A stretch of 40,291 nt of DNA. Source: Spirochaetaceae bacterium. GTDB taxonomy: Bacteria > Spirochaetota > Spirochaetia > DSM-27196 > SKKC01. The position numbers were made by a program, and so were the translations under genes. The stretch is from the NCBI GenBank assembly GCA_007694005.1, contig RECN01000106.1:1-40291 (forward strand), written 5' to 3'. The notes beneath the pieces were generated by a model, which ran no database searches, was not told the DNA's origin, and worked only from the letters and a program-made list of their open reading frames with translations. Shown here in pieces: positions 17,643-27,183 of the stretch. The stretch's first letter is position 1, and every line of letters begins with the position of its first letter.

Positions 17643-17678
17643 TACTCTTCGGATCGGTTTGTCATCCATGACATGCAG

Positions 17679-17708
17679 GCAGGTGAATGGATCACCTGCT
17701 TTCTTTTT
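17679..17708 (+). terminator. Rho-independent terminator of the apbC-nudix operon
   Basis: A perfect 8-base stem GCAGGTGA / TCACCTGC (17679-17686 and 17692-17699) with a 5-base loop is followed by TTTCTTTTT. It sits between the NUDIX stop and the next plus-strand gene. Confidence 0.85.
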
Positions 17709-17732
17709 GTCATGACTGTTGAAGGAGCATGA

Positions 17733-18653
17733 ATGCATACGATCTTAGGTTCAAACGGAGCGGTGGGAACTGCCCTTGCGAAAGCCTTGAATGCGTACAC
17801 CGAGGATCTTCGTCTGGTAAGCCGTGCGCCGCGGCGTGTAAACCCTGGTGACGAGCTCATGTCACTGAATCTCTTCGATTCCGCTGCTGTCATGAAAGCT
17901 GTTGAAGGCAGCGACGTCGTGTATGTCACGATAGGTTTTCCCGGACAGGGAAGGCTGTGGTCATCGAACTGGCTCAGCTTCATACAGAATGTTCTCGCCG
18001 CGGCCCGCGAGAACGCGGCCAGCGTCGTGTTTTTCGATAACGTGCTCCTGTACGACCCCGATCATCTCGGTGACATGACTGAGTCCACACCGGTGCGCCC
18101 GGTCACGCGAAAAGCTACGACCCGGGCACGGGTCGCCGAGATCGTCATGGAAGCGGCAGCATCGGAGAGTCCCCGGGCTCTTATAGCCCGGTCGGCTGAT
18201 CTCATTGCTCCCACGGGAAGTCTGGTCGTCGAGATGGTGTATCGCAGACTCGCCGCGGGTGAAAACGCCCAGTGGATCGGCTCGCTCGACAAAGCGCACA
18301 GCTGCACCTACGTGCATGACGCTGCCCGGGCGGTCGCGTTGCTCGGTAATACCCCGGAGGCCTTCGGGCGGGCATGGCACCTCCCGACCGACCCGACACC
18401 GCTCACCGGTACCGAATGGGTTGAGCTTTTTGCCCGCGAAATGGGGCTTACACCACGCGTCGATCTGCTTAAGAGCCGCTCGCTCAAACTCTCAGGGCTC
18501 TTCAACAGCCAGACGAAGGAGCTTGCCGATATTGCCTACCTGTTCGACCGGGAATATCGCTTCAAGAGCGAAGATTTTGTTGCCCGGTTCAGAATGGAGC
18601 CTACTCCTGCTGCCGGTGCGGTCAACGAGATTATCACCACCATGCGCCGTTAA
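17733..18653 (+). CDS. NAD-dependent epimerase/dehydratase-like protein (extended SDR)
   Basis: 306 residues. The N-terminus carries the Rossmann glycine motif GSNGAVG (6-12) and continues with a typical atypical/extended SDR pattern: DVVYVTIGFPG after strand 4, VVFFDNVLLYDP at the position of the catalytic Ser/Tyr region, and TYVHDAARAVALL (about 190-202), the conserved Y/FVHVDDVARA element of epimerases. The usual YxxxK is not obvious: LLYDP is followed by TRKATTRARV, so it may be a reductase-like or non-catalytic member. The ATG at 17733 has a strong ribosome site (GAAGGAG). It stands alone after a terminator, and its TAA stop shares bases with the opposite gene's TAA. Confidence 0.8.
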   Translation: MHTILGSNGAVGTALAKALNAYTEDLRLVSRAPRRVNPGDELMSLNLFDSAAVMKAVEGSDVVYVTIGFPGQGRLWSSNWLSFIQNVLAAARENAASVVFFDNVLLYDPDHLGDMTESTPVRPVTRKATTRARVAEIVMEAAASESPRALIARSADLIAPTGSLVVEMVYRRLAAGENAQWIGSLDKAHSCTYVHDAARAVALLGNTPEAFGRAWHLPTDPTPLTGTEWVELFAREMGLTPRVDLLKSRSLKLSGLFNSQTKELADIAYLFDREYRFKSEDFVARFRMEPTPAAGAVNEIITTMRR

Positions 18654-19675
18654 TCGCCTGGGCGTCGTGTTTCAAGATACACATACGCCCGTGACTGCGA
18701 AGCATCTTCGACGTCAAACGCGACGCCGGCGTGCACCGACAGGTCCATGCTGACCGGAGTGTGACGCGTACGGGCGGTAAGGCCCGCGCCCCAGGCGTAG
18801 CTGCGGTTCTCCGATATCCCGCCCCAGGCCTGCCCGAGCGAGGCGAGCGATTCTGAAACCGCGGCGGTCTGTGCAAAAAGCACTGCCTCCGCCGCCCACT
18901 CGGCGTACCATCTGAACCGCACGATACGACTCCGAAGTCCAAGTTCGCCGTAGCCGCTCGCAACGGACGCTTCAGGCACGACCGGTCCCCGGTAGTCCCG
19001 GGCGAACGCGAGCATCCACGGTGCGGATTCCCGGGCATCGTTGAGTGTGACGTCCGAACCGAAAACCTGCTCGCCACGCGCTGAGGCTTCAATCATCAGC
19101 CAGTGACCAAGGAGCTCCCTTTGAATCGAGGCCTCGGCGGATGCGAACGGCAGGTTGATTTCCGGCGCCTGCCCCTGCGCATCCAGGACCAGAAGAGATG
19201 AACGCACACCGGTGTGTACCGTAAGTTCCCCGCGCCGGGTCGCCCAGGGAGAGCGGTCGGGACCCGAGGAGAGCCGCAGCGCCAGCCGGGGTTCGAGCTC
19301 AAACCGGTGCGTGGAATCATTTGCCTCGCGGACCCGGGCTCCTGTGGAGAACGCGAGGTCGAGGGCTGCAGGGGCATAGCGTCGGTCGCCGGCGATGGTC
19401 TGAATGAATCCTGCATCAAAGGTGAGCTCACGAAGGATCGCGACGCCTTCTTCAGAGGCCTGCGGCAGGTCCCGCGGTGTGCCGTAACCCGCCAGAGCGT
19501 ACCAGCTGCTTTCCCGATCGGAGAGCAGCGCATAATAGTGCGATCTTGTCTGAAAACCGGCGGCAAAACCGTCGACGCGGGGCAGAATCACAGGCCTTGT
19601 CTGCTGGGCGGAGAGCTGCGTCGCGCAGAGTACCGAGAGAACGATCAGAACCCTGGTAAATCGTCTGATACCCAT
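18650..19675 (-). CDS. Putative outer-membrane or periplasmic beta-rich protein, function unknown
   Basis: 341 residues. A signal peptide is clear (basic start, hydrophobic 8-19, cleavage near LSA-QQ about 23-25). The mature part is rich in alternating polar/hydrophobic stretches with aromatic ends (for example FRWYAEWAAEAVLFA, SYAWGAGLTARTRH, MDLSVHAGVAFDV, RAYVYLE) and poor in cysteine, which suggests amphipathic beta strands of an outer-membrane barrel. No known domain is recognised, and the C-terminus does not end in the classical aromatic residue. GGAGGTG lies 7 nt before the ATG, inside the end of the hydrolase gene 2 nt upstream, so the two are cotranscribed and may act together at the cell surface. 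Confidence 0.7.
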   Translation of the reverse strand: MGIRRFTRVLIVLSVLCATQLSAQQTRPVILPRVDGFAAGFQTRSHYYALLSDRESSWYALAGYGTPRDLPQASEEGVAILRELTFDAGFIQTIAGDRRYAPAALDLAFSTGARVREANDSTHRFELEPRLALRLSSGPDRSPWATRRGELTVHTGVRSSLLVLDAQGQAPEINLPFASAEASIQRELLGHWLMIEASARGEQVFGSDVTLNDARESAPWMLAFARDYRGPVVPEASVASGYGELGLRSRIVRFRWYAEWAAEAVLFAQTAAVSESLASLGQAWGGISENRSYAWGAGLTARTRHTPVSMDLSVHAGVAFDVEDASQSRAYVYLETRRPGD

Positions 19676-19677
19676 TG

Positions 19678-21435
19678 TTATGCACCTCCGCCGTAGAACA
19701 TGACTGCCGGGATAATGATGCGGCCATCCGCATCGCGCGGGATACTGAGTTCAACTGCCCGCAGCTCGCTTCCCGGTTCAAGCCCGGGAATCAGTTCAAG
19801 CGGGATGTATATGGTCTGCGGAACGTAGTGTCGGTTGCGGTTTGTGAGAATTCTGACCTCCGGTGCCTCATGTATGGCCTGTATTGACTCGAGGCCTATC
19901 CCGTGGCGGGTTCCGTCCACCGTCTCGACGCTTAGCCATGGTCGAAACGACTGCTCGGTATCCCACGCTGCCAGAACGATGTCGATTGCCACGGCGTCGG
20001 CGGCAAAGGGCTGATCGTCGGTCTCTGAACGGAATACGACATACGAACCGACGTCTTCGTCGGCTTCCCAGGTAATCTCCAGGCCCCAGGTTCCGGCGTG
20101 ACCAAAAATGCTGAAAACGCTGTCAGCGTCACTGGTCAGTCCGAAGCGCAGTTCGCGCCAGGATTCAGCGTCCGAAATACTGTTCTGCCAGCCCGGTAGG
20201 GAGGCGCTGCGAAAGCGATCATCATCCTCAAAGGTGTTGAGATACGCGACCCCCGGACGACGGTACTGCGTCCGGTACTCCGTTGGCGGCAGCCAGTCAG
20301 CGAATTGATATGGTGACTCGGCAACGCGGGCCGCATCGGGGTCACGGTCAAAGGCGTACTCCAGAAAAGCGGAGATGAACACGCGTGCAGCCTCCTGCTG
20401 TGCACTCACCGGCAGCAGCAGTCGCGGGCTGCTCGGTACTGGATCGCGATTCAGCGCCCACCTGCTGTTAAACGCGGAATGGTCGGCCCCGTAGATCCAG
20501 ACCGCCTGCCGGTGGGCGGCGTGTGCACCGGGACGGTGGAAAAAGCGCAGACCCATGTGCATGTTGACGTCGCCGTCCTGACTGCCGTGCAGGACCAGAA
20601 AATGTACGCCATCCGGGACAGGGAGTTCGCGGCCTGCGGGTCGGTACTGCCCTTCTACCGGAGCAATGCTGATAACGCCCCGTATGGGGAGTAGGTAGTC
20701 GAGCTCCACGGTCCCGTCACCGGGGTAGTGTTCGTGTGTATTCAGCATTGCCGCGAGCGCCGCTGCTTCTCCACCCCGGGAATGCCCTGCGAGAACGACG
20801 CGCTCGGTATCAAGCCGTCCGGCGAGCGGTGTGCCGGGGTTGTCGTTCATGGCAAGAACGGTGCGTGCATGCTCGAGCAGCAGAATCGCACGGGCCCCGT
20901 TCTCACCGCGGTGGTTCCCGTTGAGCATGTTCTGATCGACCGAAACGGTGACTATGCCGCGACTCGCGAGCATCTCACCGAGATAGTCGTAGCCGGGCTC
21001 GGAGAACGACGCCGGGTTGTGGTTGCCGTGTGCAATCAGAAACACAGGGAAAGGGCCGTCACCGACGGGATACCACACGATACCGTTGACCGGTGTTTCC
21101 GATGCGTCGTACCCCCAGAACGCGCGGTTCATGTCGTCGAAGAAAGGCGACAGGTCAAAGGCATCGGTCGGGACCGCCGCGTGGGCGTACTCGGGTCTTC
21201 GCGGGTTGTGCGCACTTCCGTAGCGGAACTGCGCCACACGATAGGGTCCGGGCTCAGCCGGGTTGCTCCGGGGCATGGATGCGACCGCGTCGGTAGCAGC
21301 GGCACGCCCGGTAGCCTCCGCAGGGCGGGCCGTAATAAATCGTTCCTGTGGCGAGGGCAGTCCCGCGCATCCTGACAGAACCGCAAGCACAACGGCAGAC
21401 AGAAGAGCTGCCGGCAGAACCCGGTGGTGTTTCAT
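19678..21435 (-). CDS. Lipoprotein alpha/beta hydrolase with C-terminal beta domain
   Basis: 585 residues. The N-terminus is a lipoprotein signal with lipobox LSGC (Cys23). The hydrolase domain (about 60-360) shows the oxyanion strand VFLIAHGNHN, the nucleophile elbow GHSRGGE with Ser219, an acid candidate in LVLHGSQDGDVN (Asp287 or Asp289) and GADHSAF with His319. This layout matches cutinase/PET-hydrolase-like and dienelactone-hydrolase-like esterases. A second domain (about 395-585) is beta-rich (GTWGLEITWEADEDVGSYVVF) and looks like a jelly-roll of the sort that binds carbohydrate or polymer, but I cannot name it. It would sit on the membrane facing outward. The ribosome site is weak. The MCP gene ends 32 nt upstream. 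Confidence 0.82.
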   Translation of the reverse strand: MKHHRVLPAALLSAVVLAVLSGCAGLPSPQERFITARPAEATGRAAATDAVASMPRSNPAEPGPYRVAQFRYGSAHNPRRPEYAHAAVPTDAFDLSPFFDDMNRAFWGYDASETPVNGIVWYPVGDGPFPVFLIAHGNHNPASFSEPGYDYLGEMLASRGIVTVSVDQNMLNGNHRGENGARAILLLEHARTVLAMNDNPGTPLAGRLDTERVVLAGHSRGGEAAALAAMLNTHEHYPGDGTVELDYLLPIRGVISIAPVEGQYRPAGRELPVPDGVHFLVLHGSQDGDVNMHMGLRFFHRPGAHAAHRQAVWIYGADHSAFNSRWALNRDPVPSSPRLLLPVSAQQEAARVFISAFLEYAFDRDPDAARVAESPYQFADWLPPTEYRTQYRRPGVAYLNTFEDDDRFRSASLPGWQNSISDAESWRELRFGLTSDADSVFSIFGHAGTWGLEITWEADEDVGSYVVFRSETDDQPFAADAVAIDIVLAAWDTEQSFRPWLSVETVDGTRHGIGLESIQAIHEAPEVRILTNRNRHYVPQTIYIPLELIPGLEPGSELRAVELSIPRDADGRIIIPAVMFYGGGA

Positions 21436-21467
21436 GCCGGCAGCATATCAGGTGTCACGACTGTGAA

Positions 21468-23489
21468 TCAGTAGTCTTCCGTATCGTCGGCATCGATATT
21501 TTCGTTGCCGCCGTCGTGGAGGCGAATCGCGGTGCTGGCCGCTGACGCTGTCCTGCTTCCGGCAGCTATAGCCTTACGCGGTCCGCCGTTTCCTACCGAC
21601 GAGCTGCCGGTGATAGTGAAGAACTCCATGGTTTCGCGCAGGCTGTCGGCCTGGCTGGCCAGTTCCTCAGCCATGGACGCCATTTCCTCGCTGGCAGAGG
21701 CATTCTGCTGTATGACCTGATCGAGCTGCAGTATGGCCTGATTGATCTGGTTCGCTCCGGAGTCCTGCTCCTTGCTCGCCGCGTTGATTTCCTCTACGAG
21801 CTGGGCTGTGCGCTGAATATTGGGGACGATACGCGCGATCATCGTACCGGCCGATTCGGCGACCTCGACGCTGCTCTTTGACAGATTGCTGATCTCGCCG
21901 GCTGCCTGCTGGCTGCGTTCTGCCAGCTTACGCACTTCACTGGCGACGACCGCAAAACCCTTGCCGTGGTCGCCGGCGCGCGCTGCCTCTATCGCGGCGT
22001 TGAGCGCGAGAAGGTTGGTGTTCCGGGCAATGTCTTCAATGATGGATATCTTCTCGGCGATCTGCTTCATTGCCTCGACCGTCTGCTCGACGGCCTTCCC
22101 TCCGTTCTCCGCGTCTGCAGCGGACTGCCGCGCGATCTGCTCGGTCTCCTGCGCGTTTTCGGAGTTCTGGCTGATGTTTGAGCTCATCTCTTCCATGGAC
22201 GATGAGACTTCCTCGGCGTTTGCTGCCTGTTCGGCGCTGCCGCTGGAGAGTTCCTGAGCGGTTGAGCTCATCTGCTCGCTGCCGGAGGCTACGTTTGCCG
22301 AGGACTGCTGTACGCTCTGTACGATTTCGGTGATTTTTCGCGTCATTTCCCGCATTGCCTCGGCAAGAATACCGATCTCGTCTTTCTGCTCGACGTCCAG
22401 GGTTCCGGTCAGATCACCGGCGGCAATACGTTTCGCAAAGGCCACACCGAGGGAGACCGGGTGCGTTATGCCGCGGGTGATCAGCAGTCCGAGGGCGATC
22501 GCGGCGAGTACGCCTATGATGATGCCGGCGACGACACTGGTCTGCACGAAGTTCCCGTCCCGAGCGGCGTCAGTGACTTCCTGAGCTGCTACCGCTTCGT
22601 TCAGTTCAATGATCTCAGTCAGCATGTCCTTCACGCGGTCCTGCTGTTGAACGACGTCCGTGAACCCGAAGTCGTTGAGTTCTTCGAAGATCGCGACGGC
22701 TGCCTGGGCCTCGGCGAGCAGCCGATCGAACTGCGCGAATGTGGCTCCGGCGTTGGGTTGCATGACATTCACAAAAGCGTTCAGGGCCGCCTGTTCGTTT
22801 CCGGCGGCGAGTTCACGCTGTATGGTATCGACCGCGAAATGAAAGGGGTCGTGTGATTCGGGCAGGGCTGCCAGAATCTCGTTGATTCGGGGATTACTGG
22901 ACCGGTAGCCCCGCAGCCACATTCCAAAATTGCAGGCCGTCGGGTCGGTTCCACCCTCGAAGGCGTCCCCGGTCAGCATGTAGTCGGTGACCCGCCCCAT
23001 AAGTACGTGATGATCGGTAATGAAACCCTGCACGCGTGCTTCAAAGGCGTCGGGATTCTGTATGTCTATGGCGTCTGCGGCGCGGACCTGCGCGATGAAC
23101 TCGTCGTTGAGTTCTCGAAGGCGATCGTATTCGGGAACGAAGCGGTTCCACATGACCGCTTCTTCATCGGTCTGCGGCAATACCTCAAACGCGTCCCAGG
23201 CGAGACCGATGCGCCGGCGGGAGCCCTCGATGTTGGCAAACTGCTGCTCCCTGATCTCAATCGGTAAACGGGGACTGAGCAATGATCGCATTGCGGTAGA
23301 AATGGCAAATACTTCGACTTCGACAACCAGGAGGTTGGAGACACTCGGAAGTCTCACCTCACCGATTTCTTCGATGCGGTTGTCGAGGGTTACCGCACCA
23401 AACCACCCGATCGCACCGACTATCCCTACTATGAGGGCTACAATCAGGAAGCCACCAATAAGCTTCGTTCCGAGACGCAGATTTTTCAC
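21468..23489 (-). CDS. Methyl-accepting chemotaxis protein with periplasmic CZB-like region
   Basis: 673 residues. Helix TM1 (about 10-31), an extracytoplasmic helical domain (about 35-315), TM2 (about 317-338), HAMP (about 340-392) and a long cytoplasmic coiled coil with the chemoreceptor tip [20 protein letters not shown] follow in order. The outer domain contains His160/161, Cys186 in CNFGMWL, His213 and His217 (ESHDPFH), the residue set of the chemoreceptor zinc-binding (CZB) domain, here outside the cytoplasm. No CheR-binding NWxxF tail is seen. The start is GTG 23489, chosen because GGAGG lies 6 nt before it and TM1 begins directly; a longer ATG frame to 23672 would cross the terminator of the thiolase operon. 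Confidence 0.9.
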   Translation of the reverse strand: MKNLRLGTKLIGGFLIVALIVGIVGAIGWFGAVTLDNRIEEIGEVRLPSVSNLLVVEVEVFAISTAMRSLLSPRLPIEIREQQFANIEGSRRRIGLAWDAFEVLPQTDEEAVMWNRFVPEYDRLRELNDEFIAQVRAADAIDIQNPDAFEARVQGFITDHHVLMGRVTDYMLTGDAFEGGTDPTACNFGMWLRGYRSSNPRINEILAALPESHDPFHFAVDTIQRELAAGNEQAALNAFVNVMQPNAGATFAQFDRLLAEAQAAVAIFEELNDFGFTDVVQQQDRVKDMLTEIIELNEAVAAQEVTDAARDGNFVQTSVVAGIIIGVLAAIALGLLITRGITHPVSLGVAFAKRIAAGDLTGTLDVEQKDEIGILAEAMREMTRKITEIVQSVQQSSANVASGSEQMSSTAQELSSGSAEQAANAEEVSSSMEEMSSNISQNSENAQETEQIARQSAADAENGGKAVEQTVEAMKQIAEKISIIEDIARNTNLLALNAAIEAARAGDHGKGFAVVASEVRKLAERSQQAAGEISNLSKSSVEVAESAGTMIARIVPNIQRTAQLVEEINAASKEQDSGANQINQAILQLDQVIQQNASASEEMASMAEELASQADSLRETMEFFTITGSSSVGNGGPRKAIAAGSRTASAASTAIRLHDGGNENIDADDTEDY

Positions 23490-23553
23490 TACTATCCTCC
23501 GTTTTTTTGTTGATAAAGGAAGTGTAGATCCTGGAACAATTAGACGAAAGATC

Positions 23554-23593
23554 AAAAAAATGCCCGGGACCACATTTTTCGTGATTCCCGGGC
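23554..23593 (-). terminator. Terminator of the acyl-CoA operon
   Basis: On the minus strand GCCCGGGA and TCCCGGGC form an 8-base stem (23593-23586 with 23569-23562), extended by an inner CAC/GTG pair, then A and seven T (23560-23554). It lies about 30 bases after the thiolase stop. On the plus strand the same stem has a weaker T-rich tail. Confidence 0.85.
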
Positions 23594-23623
23594 TCTCTTT
23601 ATTATTGTCGACGAAAAATTTTA

Positions 23624-24823
23624 TCAGCTGCGTTCGACGATCATGCTTATGCCCTGACCACCGCCTATGCACAGGCTTGCGAGGCCGGTCTGCACGTCGC
23701 GACGCTTCATCTCGTGAAGAAGGGTAACGAGTATGCGGGTCCCGCTCGCTCCGACCGGGTGTCCGAGTGCGATCGCCCCACCGTTCACGTTCACGATCCC
23801 CGGGTCTATTCCCCCGAGCTCGTTCTCGAAACCCTTGAGCACCGACAGGGACTGCGCGGCGAAGGCCTCATTCAGCTCGGCGAGCTGAATGTCTGCGAGC
23901 TTCATGCCGGCCCGCCTGAGCGCCTCGGCGGTTGCAGGGACCGGACCGTAGCCCATCTCGGCCGGGTCGACACCGGCTGTGCCGTAGGATCGTATGCGAG
24001 CAAGGACGGGGAGCTTGTGCTCGACGGCGAAGTCGGCGTCGCAGAGTATCACGAAGGCCGCTCCGTCGTTGATGCCTGAGGAGTTTCCGGCGGTCACGCG
24101 ACCTCCGTCCCTGCGAAACGCGGGTTTCAGTCCGGCAAGACCCTCCGGGGTAACGCCCTCCCGGGGAAACTCGTCGGTGTCAAACGCGATGGGGTCCCCT
24201 TTACGCTGCGGAATCATGACCGGGACGATCTCGTCGGCGAATGTACCCGCCGCACGGGCTGCGCATGCCTTGTTCTGGCTCGCTGCGGCGAACTCATCCA
24301 TTTCCTCCCGGCTTATGCCGAAGCGGTCTGCGAGGCGTTCGGCGGTTTCCCCCATGGGAGCGCCGTCAAAGGCATCGGTCAGCGCATCCCGCATGATCAG
24401 GTCGACGAGTTCGGTGTTCCCGAGCTTGGCTCCGTAGCGTGCTTTTGGCATCGCGTAGGGGGTCATGGTCATGTTTTCCGATCCTCCCGCGGCGATCACA
24501 CGAGCGTCACCGAGCTGTATAGCCTGTACGCCGAGCACGACAGACTTGAGCCCCGACCCGCAGAGTTTGTTGACCGTATAGGCCGGGACCCGGTGCGGGC
24601 AGCCGCTGTTCACGGCAACCTGACGGGCGAGGTTCTGACCGAGGTTGGTACTGAGGATGTTACCGACTATGACTTCATCGAGCTGTTCGGCGTTCAGACC
24701 GGCTGCATTCAGCGCGCCCGTCAGGGCCGTCGTACCGAGCTGCACCGCGTCTGTTCCGGCGAGTGAACCGCCGAAGGAACCGACCGCAGTTCGTGTGGCT
24801 GCTGCTATTATTACGTCTTTCAT
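23624..24823 (-). CDS. Acetyl-CoA C-acyltransferase (thiolase II type)
   Basis: 399 residues, the standard thiolase length. The acylated Cys88 lies in [10 protein letters not shown]; further signatures are [11 protein letters not shown], the His in [17 protein letters not shown] and the second Cys in [10 protein letters not shown]. No N-terminal targeting sequence. It condenses two acetyl-CoA to acetoacetyl-CoA or cleaves 3-ketoacyl-CoA. It is last in the operon double-TetR, KASIII-like protein, CoA-transferase, thiolase, 15 nt after the CoA-transferase stop. AAGGGAA precedes the ATG. A biosynthetic, acetoacetyl-CoA-forming role is suggested by length and company, but degradation cannot be excluded. 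Confidence 0.94.
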   Translation of the reverse strand: MKDVIIAAATRTAVGSFGGSLAGTDAVQLGTTALTGALNAAGLNAEQLDEVIVGNILSTNLGQNLARQVAVNSGCPHRVPAYTVNKLCGSGLKSVVLGVQAIQLGDARVIAAGGSENMTMTPYAMPKARYGAKLGNTELVDLIMRDALTDAFDGAPMGETAERLADRFGISREEMDEFAAASQNKACAARAAGTFADEIVPVMIPQRKGDPIAFDTDEFPREGVTPEGLAGLKPAFRRDGGRVTAGNSSGINDGAAFVILCDADFAVEHKLPVLARIRSYGTAGVDPAEMGYGPVPATAEALRRAGMKLADIQLAELNEAFAAQSLSVLKGFENELGGIDPGIVNVNGGAIALGHPVGASGTRILVTLLHEMKRRDVQTGLASLCIGGGQGISMIVERS

Positions 24824-24838
24824 TGTGTATTCCCTTTT

Positions 24839-26158
24839 CTACAGATACCCGAGCTTGTGCGCTTCTTCGGTAAGCTCGGCCCGGAAGTCCGGGTGTGCGA
24901 TTGCGATAAGGGCACGGGTGCGTTCCGCGACCGTGCGGCCACGCAGCCGTGCGATTCCGTACTCGGTGACGACGTTGTCGAGGTTGCTGCGGTGCAGCGT
25001 TACCGCACTCCCCTGTGGCAGCATAGGAACGATCGTGCTGATTGTTCCTCCTTTTGCCGTTGAGTGACAGGCGATAATGTTCTTGCCGAGGCCGTCGTAG
25101 GCTTCCTTCGCACCGACAGCTGTGTCGGTCTGGCCGCCGGTTCCCGAGTACTGAACCGGACCGATCGACTCGCTTGCGACCTGTCCGGTGAAGTCGACCA
25201 TTATGCAGGTGTTGATGCTGACCATGCGGCTGTTCTGCCGGATGACGCAGGGATCGTTGACCCATTTTCCACGTTCGAAGTCCACGGCGAGGTTGTCGTC
25301 AAGCCAGTCGTACAGCTCCCGACCTCCCATGGCAAAGGTGCAGACGAACTTGTCTTTCTTGAGCGCTTTCCGCTTGTTTGTAATGACGCCGGCCTCGTAG
25401 AGTTCCATCATGCTGTGGACAAACATCTCGGTGTGGACGCCGAGGTCGTGCTTGTCTTTCAGGGCTCCGGCAACCGCGTTGGGGATGTTTCCGATACCAA
25501 GCTGTATGGTCGATCCATCATCTACCAGTTCGGCAATGTAGGCACCGATCTGATGGTCAGTTTCACTGAGCTCCGGTGTCGGCAGCGACGGAACGTCCTG
25601 GTTGTTCTCGACAAATATGTCGACGTCCGACACGTGAATGTGCGTGTCTCCAAAGGTTCGGGGGAGATTCTCGTTGACCTCCAGGACAACCAGATCGGCC
25701 GCTTCGATCACGTCTTTCTCGTAGGTGATGCCGAGCGAAAGAGAGACGAAGCCCTTCTGGTCCGGCGGTGTGCACGTGCCGACAAACACGTCGGGTCTGC
25801 GCGCGTCGATGCGGTCAAGCGCCGCCCTGTGGAGCATGTTCGGCACAAAGGTCACGGTGCCGGTTCCCGCCTTCACCGCGGCGCGTGATCCGGGTGCGTG
25901 AAACCAGCTGCAGAGGGTAAAGTGGCCTTTCATTTCCGGCTTCATGTAAAAATCGTATGGCGCGAGTGTCAGCACGCTGAACACATTCACGTTCTCGACC
26001 TTGTCGGCGACGATGTGAAAGCGTGACATCATGCCCTGCGGCTCGGAGGCGCATTGCGCGACGACGACATCCCTGTTGCTTTTGATTGCCCGTTCCACTG
26101 CTTCGTCGATCGTGACGAGTTTGCTCTGGTAGACACTCCTGTGTTTTTCCGTGTTCAT
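24839..26158 (-). CDS. Acetyl-CoA hydrolase/transferase family CoA-transferase
   Basis: 439 residues, matching the 4-hydroxybutyrate / butyryl-CoA:acetate CoA-transferase group (Cat1/AbfT-like). The glycine-rich QLGIGNIPNAV (about 219-229) shapes the CoA site, and Glu244 in GVHTEMF is the likely glutamate that forms the covalent CoA thioester. The C-terminal half has the conserved Ser/Gly-rich GPVQYSGTGGQTD. It moves CoA between short acyl groups, typically with acetate. GGAGG lies about 5 nt before ATG 26158. With thiolase after it and the condensing enzyme before it, it probably activates or releases a short-chain or keto acid; the exact acid is not deducible. Confidence 0.9.
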   Translation of the reverse strand: MNTEKHRSVYQSKLVTIDEAVERAIKSNRDVVVAQCASEPQGMMSRFHIVADKVENVNVFSVLTLAPYDFYMKPEMKGHFTLCSWFHAPGSRAAVKAGTGTVTFVPNMLHRAALDRIDARRPDVFVGTCTPPDQKGFVSLSLGITYEKDVIEAADLVVLEVNENLPRTFGDTHIHVSDVDIFVENNQDVPSLPTPELSETDHQIGAYIAELVDDGSTIQLGIGNIPNAVAGALKDKHDLGVHTEMFVHSMMELYEAGVITNKRKALKKDKFVCTFAMGGRELYDWLDDNLAVDFERGKWVNDPCVIRQNSRMVSINTCIMVDFTGQVASESIGPVQYSGTGGQTDTAVGAKEAYDGLGKNIIACHSTAKGGTISTIVPMLPQGSAVTLHRSNLDNVVTEYGIARLRGRTVAERTRALIAIAHPDFRAELTEEAHKLGYL

Positions 26159-26181
26159 TCATTCCTCCTGTTTCTTCGGTA

Positions 26182-27183
26182 TTAGTAGATAAACGCGTTT
26201 GCAGTGACCGCGAGCCCTGCTCCGGACGCCACGAATACGACCCGGTCGCCGCGACTCACCGCACCCTGTGCAACCGCATCGGCGAAGGCCATTGGCACGC
26301 AGGCGCTGCCGGTGTAGCCGTAGCGGTCCATAATGGTGTGGCTCTTCGTCATCGGGATGCCGAGGATCTCGTTGACCTGCTCAATCACCGAACGGTTGAT
26401 CTGCGTGTAGATGACCTGGTCGATGTCTTTAATCGCAAAACCCGCGCGAGCGGCCACCCGATGTACGACGTCGGGCCAGAGTTTGACGTTGCGGTCACCG
26501 GGCAGTCGCTTCAGAAGCTGCAGCCCGTAGGTTCCCTCGTCGAGCACCTCGTGAGTGATCGGGCGCTTCGTTCCGCCCGCGTATACGCCGACAAAGTCCC
26601 ACTGCGTACCGTCGCTTACGCGCGCGGTGGCAACGTAGCCTGCCTCATCGGCTTTGGTCAGAACGAAGCTCCCCGCGCCGTCTGCAAAAATCGAAAGCCC
26701 GAATGCGTCTCCGTCCCTCGCGTACGCGGGCATGTTGTATACGCCCGTAACCACGGCTGTGTGCACGTCCGGGTCGCTCGCGACGATGCGTGCTGCCGTA
26801 TCGTAGGCGGTCGCGAAGCCGGCGCAGCTTGCGTTGATGTCGAAGCTGCCGCTGTTCGTCTGCCCTCCCTGTAAGCGCCCCTGCATGAGGACGGCCGTCG
26901 GGGGGCTGATATATTCGGGGGTATCGGTGGCAACGATGAACAGATCCACGTCTGACGCGTCAATCTTCGCATCAGCCAGTGCCCGCCGTGCCGCCTGCTC
27001 GGCGAAATCGGCCGTTGTTTCCTCGAGTCCGCGAAGGCGTGCGATGTGCCTTGTTCCTATGCCGATTTTCTCCCGGTACCGGTCCGCGTCGAACTCAATG
27101 CCCGCGAGGGACATGAGTTCCTCGTTTGTTATGGGCTCACCCGGTGCATACAGGCCGGTACCCGCGATTCGTGCGTAGCTCAT
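26182..27183 (-). CDS. FabH-like 3-oxoacyl synthase III homologue lacking the canonical His and Asn
   Basis: 333 residues with the complete KAS III thiolase fold. Cys120 lies in INASCAGF, the FabH active-site motif (E. coli DVAAACAGF). Aligned by eye with E. coli FabH, the HQAN segment reads TQIN, so His244 becomes Thr260, and GNTSAAS reads GYTGSAC, so Asn274 becomes Tyr290. The decarboxylating residues are therefore absent while the acyl-binding Cys is kept. This argues for acyl transfer or non-decarboxylating condensation, as in HMG-CoA-synthase-like or CerJ-like relatives, rather than fatty-acid initiation. The start overlaps the TetR stop (ATGA). The following genes encode a CoA-transferase and a thiolase. 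Confidence 0.85.
   Translation of the reverse strand: MSYARIAGTGLYAPGEPITNEELMSLAGIEFDADRYREKIGIGTRHIARLRGLEETTADFAEQAARRALADAKIDASDVDLFIVATDTPEYISPPTAVLMQGRLQGGQTNSGSFDINASCAGFATAYDTAARIVASDPDVHTAVVTGVYNMPAYARDGDAFGLSIFADGAGSFVLTKADEAGYVATARVSDGTQWDFVGVYAGGTKRPITHEVLDEGTYGLQLLKRLPGDRNVKLWPDVVHRVAARAGFAIKDIDQVIYTQINRSVIEQVNEILGIPMTKSHTIMDRYGYTGSACVPMAFADAVAQGAVSRGDRVVFVASGAGLAVTANAFIY

Noticed and set aside
23490-23672. N-terminal extension of the chemoreceptor from ATG 23672
   Set aside because: It reads through the acyl-CoA operon terminator into the thiolase gene; GTG 23489 has a strong ribosome site.
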